A stretch of 64,000 bases of DNA, taken from Pseudomonas capeferrum. Its GTDB lineage: Bacteria > Pseudomonadota > Gammaproteobacteria > Pseudomonadales > Pseudomonadaceae. The notes under the pieces are model-generated. The model made no database searches. It had not been told where the DNA came from and saw nothing but the letters and a program-made list of their open reading frames with translations. Below, piece by piece: positions 7,621-15,600 of the stretch. Within the stretch, counting starts at the first letter, position 1. Every line of letters begins with the position of its first letter. Made by a program: the position numbers and the translations under genes. The DNA is taken from assembly GCF_000731675.1 (NCBI RefSeq), contig NZ_JMIT01000001.1:374712-438711 (forward strand), in the 5' to 3' direction.

Positions 7621-8681
7621 GGGGTAATGGGCTTCCTGTCCAGGGGGGTGGGTGCCAGCAAGTGGTCCAGCGGTTGGCGGTCGATCCAGTCGCGTACCTC
7701 GAAACGGTTCGGGATGAAGCGCCAGCGTTTGAGAAATTCGACAAAATCTTGCAGGGCGTCGATGGCCTGCTCCTCCAGCCGGGTGCTCAGGCGCAAGTGG
7801 GCATCGGCGCCGTAAGCGACCGTGACCCAGTATTCGCTGCTGTTGGTTTCCCGGGCCAGGTAGCGGCGGGTTTCGTCGGGGTGCTGATGGGCCCAGCGCT
7901 CGGCGCGCAGTACTGACGACAGCAAGGTGCGCACCACCTGCGGGTGCTGCGCCAGCAGGTGGCTGTCCACCGCCAAGGTACGCGGCGTGCCGTTGTTGCT
8001 GCGGATCAGCGGGTCGGGGTGGCTGCCGGTGTCGATCACCGTGTGCAAGGCAAAGGCATGGGCCAGTTGCACGGCGCTGGCGCCCTTGAGGAAGATGGCA
8101 TCGACCTCGCCGCGCAGCAGCCCGGCCAGCTCCAGGTTGCGGCCTTCGCTTTGGCTGCTGGATACCGGTGTACCGGCCACATTGCGCACCGGGCGGTCGC
8201 TGAAGGTGCCGTCGTAGTGGTAGTTGACCAACGCCACGTCGCCCACTTGCAGGCCTTCGAGCTTCAGGGCGTTTTCCAGCCCACGCAAGGCCTGGGCGCG
8301 GGTGAAGTCGATCTGCGCCGAGGCCCAGTCGGGCAGGCCGAAGCGGCGCCCCTTGAGGTCTTTGACCGTGTGGATGCCACTGTCTGGGCGGGTCAGGATC
8401 AACTGCGCCTCATCGGCCCAGGACAGCCCGATCACGCGTGTGTCCCGCCCTTGGGCACGGGCCCAGATCGCCGGAATGCTGCCACCGTGGCGCACCGAGT
8501 TGCGCAGGCTGTGGTCGAAGTGCGATTCGCGCACCGCCTGCTGGTCGGCCTCGCGCAGCGACTGCACCTGGGTGCCGAGGCTGGCCAGGTCGTCCTGCAG
8601 CCAGCCTTGCTGCACGGCGATGCCCAGGCCGGTGGGTACTGGGCAGCGGGTATACCACAGGGTGTCGAGGGGGTTGCTCAT
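7617..8681 (-). CDS. DszB-like sulfinate desulfinase (Cys/His/Arg triad intact)
   Basis: This 354-residue protein (start MSNPLDTLWYTRCPVPTGLG) lacks a signal peptide. It carries Cys13 in the TRCPVPT motif, His54 in SHFDH and Arg64 in VRHGGSIP. These match DszB Cys27/His60/Arg70, and the ten-residue His-to-Arg spacing is identical. DszB hydrolyses an aromatic sulfinate to sulfite and the phenol or hydrocarbon. The predicted role here is therefore release of sulfite from an alkyl or aryl sulfinate made by the upstream SsuD-like monooxygenase. The gene starts 19 bp after that monooxygenase and overlaps the Ser-variant paralogue by four bases. An alternative, a cytoplasmic or Sec-independent binding protein, is less likely given the intact triad. 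Confidence 0.8.
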   Translation of the reverse strand: MSNPLDTLWYTRCPVPTGLGIAVQQGWLQDDLASLGTQVQSLREADQQAVRESHFDHSLRNSVRHGGSIPAIWARAQGRDTRVIGLSWADEAQLILTRPDSGIHTVKDLKGRRFGLPDWASAQIDFTRAQALRGLENALKLEGLQVGDVALVNYHYDGTFSDRPVRNVAGTPVSSSQSEGRNLELAGLLRGEVDAIFLKGASAVQLAHAFALHTVIDTGSHPDPLIRSNNGTPRTLAVDSHLLAQHPQVVRTLLSSVLRAERWAHQHPDETRRYLARETNSSEYWVTVAYGADAHLRLSTRLEEQAIDALQDFVEFLKRWRFIPNRFEVRDWIDRQPLDHLLAPTPLDRKPITP

Positions 8682-8700
8682 GTGCTTGCTCCGGTCGGCT

Positions 8701-9852
8701 TCAGGCGTTGGCCTTCAAGGGGGTGGTGGCCGCAGCCTGCTGTACCAGCGGCAGCACTTCCTGGCCAATGCGCAAGGCCTCTTCCAGGTGCGGGTTGGCG
8801 GCCAGGATGAAGGTGCTGAAACCGGCATCACGGTATTCGGCCAGGCGCTCGGCGATGTGCTGGTGGCTACCCACCAGGCCCACGGTCGGGCCGGGTTTGG
8901 CCTTGGCGAAACCGGCCCACAGGTTGCGTGCCAGGACCAACTCGTCGAACCCTTGCAGGTGTTGGTGGTAGGCCGCCTGGCGCGCGCCGCCGACCGAGTC
9001 GGAGCCGCTGACGAAGCCCTTGGCAGAGGCGCTGGCCTTGCCTTCCAGGCGCTCGAACTGCTGGCGCAGTTCACGCCAGGCCTGCTCTTCGGTCTCGCGG
9101 GCGAACAGGTCGACGCGCAGGCCGAAGCGCACCGTGCGCCCTTGTTTGTCGGCCAGCTCGCTGACCCGCTCGATATGGGGTTTGAGCTTGTCGATCGGCT
9201 CGGCCCAGTTCAGGTACACATCGGCGTGGCGTGCAGCCACCTCCAGCGCGGCATCGGAAAACCCGGAGAAGTACACACCCGGCTTGCGTTCGTGTTGCAG
9301 GCCCGCTGGCAGGCTGCCGTGTTCCAGGCGATAGATGTCGCCTTCGTAGGAGAACGTGTCCTGCTGCCACAGGCCCTGGATCACATCGAGGAATTCGCCG
9401 GTGCGCTTGTAGCGCAGGTCGTGTTCGAGGAAGTCGCCGTTGGCCCGCTGGCTGGCCGGGTTGCCGCCGGTGATGATGTTCCAGTCCAGCCTGCCGCCGC
9501 TCAGGTTCTGCAGGATGGCGGCCTGTTGCGCGGCATAGGCGGGGAGGGTCCAGGTGGCCTGGAACGCGATCAGAAAGCGTATGCGGCGGGTTTCGCGGGC
9601 CAGCGCGGCGGCGGCGATCCACGGCTCGGGGCCGGTGGGCAGCAAGGCCCCCTCGAAGCCCGCCAGTTCAGCGGCCTTGGCCACCTGGGCGATGTAGTCG
9701 ATGTAGGTGAAACCATCGCTGTCGCCATTGGGCAGGCGACCGGGGGCGATGTTGCCGGGGCGGTGGTGGGGGTTGCCGCGGTTATGGCGGTCGGTGGACA
9801 ACTGCGGGCCATCGGTGCCCAAGGGCAGGCGCCAGAAGAATTCGGTGGTCAT
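8701..9852 (-). CDS. SsuD/DszA-like FMNH2-dependent monooxygenase
   Basis: This 383-residue luciferase-like (LLM class) protein begins MTTEFFWRLPLGTDGPQL, close to the SsuD start pattern (FWFLPTHGDG). Other SsuD-family landmarks are RIRFLIAFQ, the NLSGGRLDWNIITGGNP segment and GFSTFILAANPHLEEALRIG near the end. Such enzymes use reduced FMN and O2 to cleave C-S bonds of sulfonates (SsuD) or sulfones (DszA). The flavin reductase partner is not in the window. The ATG at 9852 has CAGGAG upstream; a longer frame to 10068 was rejected because it crosses the sigma-54 promoter. It is the first gene of the operon with the two DszB-like genes, which suggests that its product is a sulfinate. Confidence 0.9.
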   Translation of the reverse strand: MTTEFFWRLPLGTDGPQLSTDRHNRGNPHHRPGNIAPGRLPNGDSDGFTYIDYIAQVAKAAELAGFEGALLPTGPEPWIAAAALARETRRIRFLIAFQATWTLPAYAAQQAAILQNLSGGRLDWNIITGGNPASQRANGDFLEHDLRYKRTGEFLDVIQGLWQQDTFSYEGDIYRLEHGSLPAGLQHERKPGVYFSGFSDAALEVAARHADVYLNWAEPIDKLKPHIERVSELADKQGRTVRFGLRVDLFARETEEQAWRELRQQFERLEGKASASAKGFVSGSDSVGGARQAAYHQHLQGFDELVLARNLWAGFAKAKPGPTVGLVGSHQHIAERLAEYRDAGFSTFILAANPHLEEALRIGQEVLPLVQQAAATTPLKANA

Positions 9853-9894
9853 GGGGGCTCCTGAAGGGGGCGGTTGTGCGGATGGATAGGCAGG

Positions 9895-9910
9895 TGCAAC
9901 CGCTGTGCCA
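9895..9910 (-). promoter_or_regulatory. Sigma-54 (-24/-12) promoter of the SsuD-like/DszB-like operon
   Basis: The minus strand reads TGGCACAGCGGTTGCA, an almost perfect sigma-54 promoter (TGGCACR-N4-TTGCA). The predicted start is near 9885, 33 bases before the ATG at 9852. This leader length equals that of the TonB receptor promoter at 6400-6415. Confidence 0.85.
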
Positions 9911-9967
9911 TGCACGGCGGCAGCCTTATGGGGCAGGGGTTTGCGCAGAGGGCAGAGGGCCGGGTGC

Positions 9968-10009
9968 TGCTGTGGCAGCAATCGGTAAGCAGTGGATGCT
10001 GGGGGAGCA
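9968..10009. promoter_or_regulatory. Putative activator sites: TGCTG-N3-CAGCA palindromes
   Basis: CTGCTG-TGG-CAGCA (core 9968-9980) and TGCTG-GGG-GAGCA (9997-10009, one mismatch) have centres 29 bp apart, about 90 and 118 bp upstream of the predicted start. The arrangement closely resembles that at 6504-6544. Confidence 0.6.
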
Positions 10010-10083
10010 GCATGAGAGAGCCTGCGAAGTGCAGGGGCATTTGAGGTCATGGGGAAGCCAGGTCGCATGGCTTTGGATTTTTA

Positions 10084-10324
10084 GCGCCTGGGAGATCGAG
10101 CGCCGCCCGCGCGGCGCTTCGCGGCGCAAGGCCGCTCCCACATTTGTTTCGGGCCAGTGAGTCCTGTTATATAGGCGCGCGCCCCCTTGTCTGTACGACG
10201 CTATATCGAGGCGGGCGCCAAGGGGCCGCGCGCCAATGCTTCAGGCATAACTGGCCTGAAACAAATGTGGGAGCGGCCTTGCGCCGCGAAGCGCCGCGCG
10301 GGCGGCGCTCGATCTCACAGGCGC
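10084..10324. repeat. Palindromic ~240-bp repeat (paired REP arms), copy A
   Basis: Two inverted arms (left 10084-10150, right about 10258-10324) contain the REP-like GGGAGCGGCCTTGCGCCGCG and its complement. They flank a central segment of about 105 bp (GGGCCAGTGAGTCCTG ... CAGGCATAACTGGCC). The central segment recurs almost unchanged, in the opposite orientation, at 23998-24231, and in diverged form at 31555-31706. It is a BIME-like paired REP element, probably of the REP/RAYT type. It lies just downstream of the exporter gene at 10355 and could act as a terminator for it. Confidence 0.85.
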
Positions 10325-10354
10325 TACGAAATTCAAGGCATGCCAGCCGCTACA

Positions 10355-12202
10355 TCACACCAGCGCCCCTGCAACAACCTCCCCGGCACTGCGCAAATAC
10401 GCCTCATACAGCGCCGCATAAGCCCCCCCACGCTCCATCAGCTCAGCATGCACGCCGTGCTCCACCACCTGCCCATGCCGGACCACGGCAATACGGTCGG
10501 CATCGCGGATGGTCGCCAACCGATGGGCAATGATGATCGCTGTGCGGCCCTGGCACAGCCGGCGCAGGGCTTGCTGGATGCGCCGTTCGGTATGCACATC
10601 CACCGCTGAAGTGGCTTCGTCCAGCACCAGCACCGCCGGGTCGGCCAGGTAGGCGCGCACCAGGCACACCAGCTGGCGCTGGCCGTGGCTGAGGTGCGCG
10701 CCCAGCGGGCCGACTTCGGTGTGGTAACCCTGGGGCAGCCGTTCGAGCACCTCGTCGGCCCCCAGCTCGCGGGCTGCCGCTACCAGCCGTGCAGCGTCGG
10801 CACCGGGGGCGGCAAGGCGCAGGTTGTCGAGGATGCTGCCGCTGAACAGCACGTTGTCCTGCAATACCACACCGACGTTGCGACGCAGGTCATGCTGGGC
10901 CAGTTCGCGCAAGTCGATGCCGTCCAGTTTCACGGCGCCGCTTTGCACCTCGTAGAACCGCGTCAGCAACTGCACCAGGGTGCTCTTGCCATGCCCGGAC
11001 GGGCCGACGATGGCCAGGACTTCGCCGGCGCGGATATGCAGGTCGAGCCCGTCGATCACCGGGCGCGGGCTGTTCGGCGCATAGGCAAAACCCACGTGTT
11101 CGAAGTCCACCTGGCCGCGTGCCCTGGCCAGCGGGCGGGGCGAGGGTGGGTCAAGGACCTGTGGCCGGGTGTCCAGCAGCAGGAAGATCCGCTGCGCCGA
11201 GGCACTGCCGGTGGCATAGCGTTCGAACAGGTCCGACAGCTCTTGCAGCGGCCCCAGGAACAGGAACACATAGAACAGGCTCTCGGCCACCTGGCCGACG
11301 CTGACCTTGCCTTCGGCCAGGCCATGGCCGCCGACCAGCAGCAACACCGCCATGCCGGCCGTGCTCAGCAGTGCGGTGAACGGCGCAAACCAGCCGGCGC
11401 GCAGGCTGCCGTGTATCAGTGCCTGGTTGAAGTCCTCCAGCAGGCGCCGGTAGCGCGCCTGGTTGGTCTGTTCCTGGCCGCACTGCTGAATCAACCGCAC
11501 CCCGCTCACGCTCTCGACCAAGTGGGCGGTGAAACGGCTGCGCTGTTCGGCGACCTTGGCCCAGTTGCGTTGCGAAACCCGTTTGAAACGCCAGGTAGCC
11601 AGGGCCAGCAGCGGCACCGTGGCGGCCAGGCTGTAGAAGAAGCTTGGCTCGATACGCCACAGCATCACCGCTGCCAGGCCGCAGCGCAGCAGGGCACCGA
11701 GCAGCTCCGGCGGGCCTTGCACCAGCAGCGGCTCCAGAGCATCCACATCACGATCGGCGCGCGAGATGATGCGCCCGGCGCGCGTCTGGTCGAAGTAGCT
11801 CACCGACAGCGCCTGCACATGGGCGAATACCTTCACCCGCAGGTCGTTGAGCACGCGGATCGCCGCCCGCCCGGCAATGAACTGCGACACCCCCGCCAGC
11901 AGGAAGCGCCCCAGCCAGCTGGCCGCCAGACCCAAGCCCAGCCACAGCACCAGGCGTTCGTCCAGCAACCAGTGATCGGCGCTGGGTACCAGGCCCTTGT
12001 CGAGCAGCTCGCGCACGAACCAGGGCCGCAGAAACACCGTGAACACCAGCAGCAGTTCGATGCCGATCACTACCAGGATCTGCCGGCGAATCGGCCGCAG
12101 CAGTGGTAGCAGGCGGTGCAACATGCCACGGTCCAAGGCCTGGCGCGCCAGATGTTGTTCGATCTCGATGTCGCTGGGGGGCTTGTTGCGCGTATCAGTC
12201 AT
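10355..12202 (-). CDS. ABC exporter half-transporter (membrane domain + ATPase), second subunit
   Basis: This 615-residue type IV exporter half has an N-terminal six-helix membrane domain (residues about 40-330) and a C-terminal nucleotide-binding domain. The latter has Walker A VGPSGHGKST, a degenerate signature LSHGQ instead of LSGGQ, Walker B VLVLDEATS and the switch His (IIIAHRLAT). I chose the ATG at 12202 (MTDTRNKPPSD), which overlaps the end of the partner gene by 8 bases and is preceded by a GGGGAT site. Together with the upstream half it forms an asymmetric heterodimer (see the findings). The substrate is unknown; possible cargo is a desulfurized carbon skeleton or a lipid/peptide. 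Confidence 0.9.
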   Translation of the reverse strand: MTDTRNKPPSDIEIEQHLARQALDRGMLHRLLPLLRPIRRQILVVIGIELLLVFTVFLRPWFVRELLDKGLVPSADHWLLDERLVLWLGLGLAASWLGRFLLAGVSQFIAGRAAIRVLNDLRVKVFAHVQALSVSYFDQTRAGRIISRADRDVDALEPLLVQGPPELLGALLRCGLAAVMLWRIEPSFFYSLAATVPLLALATWRFKRVSQRNWAKVAEQRSRFTAHLVESVSGVRLIQQCGQEQTNQARYRRLLEDFNQALIHGSLRAGWFAPFTALLSTAGMAVLLLVGGHGLAEGKVSVGQVAESLFYVFLFLGPLQELSDLFERYATGSASAQRIFLLLDTRPQVLDPPSPRPLARARGQVDFEHVGFAYAPNSPRPVIDGLDLHIRAGEVLAIVGPSGHGKSTLVQLLTRFYEVQSGAVKLDGIDLRELAQHDLRRNVGVVLQDNVLFSGSILDNLRLAAPGADAARLVAAARELGADEVLERLPQGYHTEVGPLGAHLSHGQRQLVCLVRAYLADPAVLVLDEATSAVDVHTERRIQQALRRLCQGRTAIIIAHRLATIRDADRIAVVRHGQVVEHGVHAELMERGGAYAALYEAYLRSAGEVVAGALV

Positions 12203-13970
12203 GGTCGATCCCCAGCAGGTCGCGGTAGTGGGCATTGTTCGCGCTCAGCTCGGCATGGCTGCCACTGGCGCTGATGTGGCCGTTTTCCAGCATCAGCACG
12301 CGGTCGGCCAACAGCAGGGTCGAAAGGCGGCTAGTGATCAGCAGCAAGGTCGGCCCCTGGCCTGTGCTGCCGCGCAGGCGGCGGATGTTGTGCAGCACCT
12401 GGCGCTCGCCCAGGGCGTCCAGCGCGCTGGTGGCGTCGTCCAGGCAGAGGATGTCGGGCGCGCCGAGCAGTGCCCGGGCCAGGCACAGGCGCTGGCGCTG
12501 GCCGCCGGAGAGGGTCACGCCGCGGTCGCCCAGCGGGGTGTCGAGGCCGTGGGGCAGGCGTTCGAGTACGTCCTCTGCCGCCGCCAGGCGCAGCCCTTCG
12601 CGCAGTTGTACAGGGCTGGCTTGCGGGGCCGCCAGGCGCAGGTTGGCGGCCAGGCTGTCGGAGAACAGAAAGCTTTCTTGAGGCAGTACCTGCACGCGCC
12701 GCCGCAAGGCGGCCAGGTCGAGCTCACGCACATCGTGCCAACCTGCAGCGTCACTGCCGACCAGCACAGCGCCGCCCTGCACGTCGGCCAGGCGCGGCAG
12801 CAGGCTGGCCAGCAGGCTCTTGCCGGTGCCCGTGGCGCCGACCAGTGCCACCACCTCGCCGGGCTGCAGGGTCAGCGAACAGTCATGCAGGATGTCGCGC
12901 TCACCCGCTGGCGCACCGACCCGTACCTGGGCCAGTTTCAGCCCCAGCGGCCCCGGGGGCAGGGTGGCTTGGCCGCCGACGATCGCCGGGCGCTCGTCCA
13001 GCAACTGCCAGATACGTTCGGCACTGGCACGGGCGTCGGCGAAGGTCTGCATGACCCGGCCGATGCCTTCGATACGGAACACCAGCGTGGTGGCCACCAG
13101 CAGCGAGGTGACCAGCTCGCCGATGCCCAGCGTACCCGCTGCCACACAATGGGCGCCGTACACCAGGATCCACACATGCCCCAGTGCCACCACCGCCTGT
13201 GGCAGCGGAATGCGCGAGCTGGCGTAGGCCAGGGCTGCCCGTGCGTGGCCGGTGAACACGTTCACTTGGCTGGCGAAACGCTCGATGCGCTGGCCCTCCA
13301 GACCGAATGCCTTGATCACCCGTACACCACCGATGCCTTCGGCCAGGTCCTGGCTGACCTGGTCGTAGGCGGCGCCTACCGCTCGGTCAAGGCTGACCAG
13401 GCGATCGGTCTGCACGACGAACAGCCACAGCCCGGCCCCGGTCAGCAACAGTGGCACCAGGCCGAGCAGCGGGTCGTACCCACTCAGCAGCCCCACGGCC
13501 GCCATCACCACCAGGGGTGTTTCGATGATCTGCCGCCAGAAGGTGATCAGCGCATCACGCACCTTGTCGGCGTCGCGGGTGGTGCGGGTTACCAACTCAC
13601 CCATGCCGTGGCGCCAGTGGTAGCCCAGGTGCAGGCGCTGCACCTGGGTCAGGATACGTTCACGCAGGCGCGTCAGCAGGGCCTGGCTGAGCACCAGCGA
13701 CAGCACCGCTGCCGCGTACTGCAGCAGGCCACGGCCCAGCGCGATGGCCAGCAGCAGCCACAGCCAGTGCCAGGCCACGGCGGCGTCCAGGCCGCCATCA
13801 GCCAGGCGCACCACGGCACGGCCGGCGCTGACATCGTCCACGGCGTGGCCGATCAGCCATTGCTGCCAGACCAGGCCAAGGTTGCCAGCGATGTACAACG
13901 TGGTGACAAGCGCAAAGCGCCAGGGCATTTCACGATAAATGGCCAAGGCACGAAGAAGCGGATGGTTCAT
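12195..13970 (-). CDS. ABC exporter half-transporter (membrane domain + ATPase), first subunit
   Basis: This 591-residue type IV ABC exporter begins MNHPLLRALAIYREMPWRFA. Six hydrophobic helices span about residues 20-310. The ATPase domain has Walker A VGATGTGKSL, a canonical LSGGQRQR signature, and Walker B ILCLDDATS. The usual catalytic Glu after Walker B is Asp, and the switch position is LITSRLS with Ser instead of His. These changes mark the degenerate ATP site of heterodimeric exporters such as TM287/288. The downstream half supplies the complementary degenerate signature. It is encoded on the same strand as the DszC/SfnB-like gene (14060-15292), separated from it by a REP-like hairpin. 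Confidence 0.9.
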   Translation of the reverse strand: MNHPLLRALAIYREMPWRFALVTTLYIAGNLGLVWQQWLIGHAVDDVSAGRAVVRLADGGLDAAVAWHWLWLLLAIALGRGLLQYAAAVLSLVLSQALLTRLRERILTQVQRLHLGYHWRHGMGELVTRTTRDADKVRDALITFWRQIIETPLVVMAAVGLLSGYDPLLGLVPLLLTGAGLWLFVVQTDRLVSLDRAVGAAYDQVSQDLAEGIGGVRVIKAFGLEGQRIERFASQVNVFTGHARAALAYASSRIPLPQAVVALGHVWILVYGAHCVAAGTLGIGELVTSLLVATTLVFRIEGIGRVMQTFADARASAERIWQLLDERPAIVGGQATLPPGPLGLKLAQVRVGAPAGERDILHDCSLTLQPGEVVALVGATGTGKSLLASLLPRLADVQGGAVLVGSDAAGWHDVRELDLAALRRRVQVLPQESFLFSDSLAANLRLAAPQASPVQLREGLRLAAAEDVLERLPHGLDTPLGDRGVTLSGGQRQRLCLARALLGAPDILCLDDATSALDALGERQVLHNIRRLRGSTGQGPTLLLITSRLSTLLLADRVLMLENGHISASGSHAELSANNAHYRDLLGIDHD

Positions 13971-14002
13971 GAAAAGGCTCGATCAAAAGCGACACGGCCC
14001 CT

Positions 14003-14046
14003 GTAGGAGCGGCCTTGCGTCGCGATGGGGGCGCAAAGCGCCCCCC
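14003..14046. repeat. REP-like palindrome / possible terminator
   Basis: CTGTAGGAGCGGCCTTGCG is followed by a hairpin GGGGGCGC-AAA-GCGCCCCC (about 14026-14045). It lies between the DszC/SfnB-like gene and the exporter genes on the same strand and may separate or attenuate their expression. Confidence 0.65.
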
Positions 14047-14059
14047 CGGGTTCAAAAGC

Positions 14060-15292
14060 TCAACGGCGCGTCGCGCCCTGCGCTTCCTTGGCATTGAGCA
14101 CAGCGGTGTACTCCCCCGGATCGGCACCATTGAGGTAATAGTTACCCACGTTATGCAGCCGCCAGCGAATCGGGTCATGGGTGGTATGCACCCGCGCGTT
14201 TCGCCAGAATCGGTCAAGGTTCCACTTGCTCAACGAAGCACTGGCCCCCAGCAGCGAAAACAGGTCGCTGGCGATCTTCAGCGACGCGCCATCGGAATGC
14301 GCACGGGCAGTCGCCACCGAGAGAATCAGCTCGTCCTGCAGGGCCTTGTCCTCCGGGTCACGCTCATGCGCGTCGAACACCCGCGCAGCATCACGCAGCA
14401 CTGACTCGGCCCCGCGCAGGGCCACCGCGTACTCGCCTATCTGGCGAATGACATGCGGCTCGTCGCTGGCGCGCTCGACGCCACTTTCCACCCAGGCCCG
14501 CGCATGCTCGCGCAGGTAGTCGACGCCCGCCTGCAGCGCGCCGGCCGCGATGCCGGTGTCGATGGCCGCGTGGAGAATCTGCGGGAAGGTCAGGCCGGTG
14601 CGCTTCATCGGGCCGCTGCGCCGCGACAGGTAGCGCTCGTCGAGCACGATTTCGTCGAAGTTCACCGTGCCGCTCACCGAGTTCTGCTGGCCGAAGGCCT
14701 GCCAGTCGTCGACCAGGGTCAGCCCGGGAGTGTCGCGGTGCAGCAGGACACCAACGCCGCCGTCCTCGCTGGCGGCGGTCAGCGAAATCCAGTCGGCGAG
14801 GTAAGAACCGGTGGAGTAGAACTTGCTGCCATTGAGCACCAGCTTGCCATCGGCGCGGCGCTCGACGCGGGTCTTGAGGGCGAACTTGTTCTTGCCGCCG
14901 ACCTCGGCCAGGGCATTGCCAAAGCGCTTGCCGGCCACCACGTCGGCGATCAGGCGGTCACGTACTTCGCTGGCGTAGCCGGTGAAAATACCGCGCAGCA
15001 TCACGTTGTGAATCTGCAGCAACTGGCCGACGCCGCCATCGGCAATGGAGATCAGGCGCACGGTTTCGACGAGGGTTTGCACCGAGGCACCCAGGCCGCC
15101 GAACTCGGCCGGTACGCCAATGGCGGTGAGGCCGCTGCTGGACAGCAGTTCGGCCTGGCGGCGCGGCAGTTGGCCGTTGTTGGCCGGGTCGGCGGCGAGT
15201 ACCGCGATCTGTGCGGCGACCTCGCGGGCAGCAGCGATGGCTTCGGCCTCGCTGGTCAAGCGGTGGGTGGGGCTGGGTTCTATGGCGCTCAT
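14060..15292 (-). CDS. DszC/SfnB-like flavin-dependent monooxygenase (acyl-CoA dehydrogenase fold)
   Basis: This 410-residue protein begins MSAIEPSPTHRLTSEAEAIA. It has the three-part acyl-CoA dehydrogenase fold: an N-terminal helical domain, a middle beta domain (LNGSKFYSTGSYLADWISLTA, shown here by its first and last residues only: LNGSK...ISLTA) and a C-terminal helical bundle (VHTTHDPIRWRLHNVGNYYL ending). Within this fold, SfnB and DszC use reduced flavin and O2 rather than CoA thioesters. DszC oxidises a thioether to the sulfone, and SfnB is linked to dimethyl sulfone/methanesulfonate use in Pseudomonas. I preferred the start at 15292 because the longer frame enters a hairpin in the leader. 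It has its own sigma-54 promoter at 15421-15436. The exact substrate is unknown. Confidence 0.85.
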   Translation of the reverse strand: MSAIEPSPTHRLTSEAEAIAAAREVAAQIAVLAADPANNGQLPRRQAELLSSSGLTAIGVPAEFGGLGASVQTLVETVRLISIADGGVGQLLQIHNVMLRGIFTGYASEVRDRLIADVVAGKRFGNALAEVGGKNKFALKTRVERRADGKLVLNGSKFYSTGSYLADWISLTAASEDGGVGVLLHRDTPGLTLVDDWQAFGQQNSVSGTVNFDEIVLDERYLSRRSGPMKRTGLTFPQILHAAIDTGIAAGALQAGVDYLREHARAWVESGVERASDEPHVIRQIGEYAVALRGAESVLRDAARVFDAHERDPEDKALQDELILSVATARAHSDGASLKIASDLFSLLGASASLSKWNLDRFWRNARVHTTHDPIRWRLHNVGNYYLNGADPGEYTAVLNAKEAQGATRR

Positions 15293-15337
15293 GGAAAGGT
15301 CTCGGTTTGCTTGAGGGGCCAGTGCGCCTGCTGCGCG

Positions 15338-15387
15338 GGTAAACCGCCCCCACAGGGCGTGCACGGCCTCTGTGAAGGCGGTTTACC
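15338..15387. repeat. Long inverted repeat in the leader of the DszC/SfnB-like gene
   Basis: GGTAAACCGCC (15338-15348) pairs with GGCGGTTTACC (15377-15387), with further pairing inside (CCACAGG / CCTCTGTG). It resembles a REP element. It lies between the sigma-54 promoter (predicted start about 15410) and the ATG at 15292, so it would be part of the transcript leader. Confidence 0.65.
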
Positions 15388-15420
15388 TGCGGATGGCGAC
15401 ACCGCGGTCAAATGCCCTTG

Positions 15421-15436
15421 AGCAATATCTTTGCCA
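15421..15436 (-). promoter_or_regulatory. Sigma-54 (-24/-12) promoter of the DszC/SfnB-like gene
   Basis: The minus strand reads TGGCAAAGATATTGCT, with GG and GC at the correct 12-base spacing and a perfect TTGCT -12 element. The predicted start is near 15410, giving a leader of about 118 bases that contains the inverted repeat at 15338-15387. Confidence 0.72.
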
Positions 15437-15477
15437 CCCCTCGCCAGGCCCCATTCCACGTGGCCCTCGCCAGCTTT

Positions 15478-15548
15478 TGCTGCCCCAGCAGCAGTGCCCC
15501 TGCTGGTCTGGCAGCAGCCCGCCCGCAATCCTGCTCCGTGCCCAGCAG
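15478..15548. promoter_or_regulatory. Shared activator region between divergent sigma-54 promoters
   Basis: A perfect TGCTG-CCC-CAGCA palindrome (15478-15490) is followed by two half-site pairs with wider spacers: TGCTG-N6-CAGCA at 15501-15516 and TGCTC-N6/7-CAGCA near 15532-15548. The first is about 73 bp upstream of the minus-strand start (15410) and 143 bp upstream of the plus-strand start (15627). One set of sites could therefore serve both sigma-54 promoters. Confidence 0.6.
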
Positions 15549-15600
15549 CCAGGGCCTGCGAGCGACTACGAGTTCCGCGTAAATCAAGGCCTCCAGCGGT

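Noticed and set aside
6562..8681. Calling the DszB-like proteins periplasmic ABC substrate-binding proteins
   Set aside because: Neither has a signal peptide or lipobox, and the Cys/His/Arg-x-G-G pattern of DszB is retained (except for the Ser variant). A binding role for the Ser variant remains possible and is noted.
10187..10325. Open frame beginning MSVRRYIEAGAKGPRANASG in the 240-bp repeat (also on the minus strand near 24135)
   Set aside because: It is the translation of the repeat itself and appears in both copies; such frames are commonly annotated in Pseudomonas but have no ribosome-binding site or gene context.
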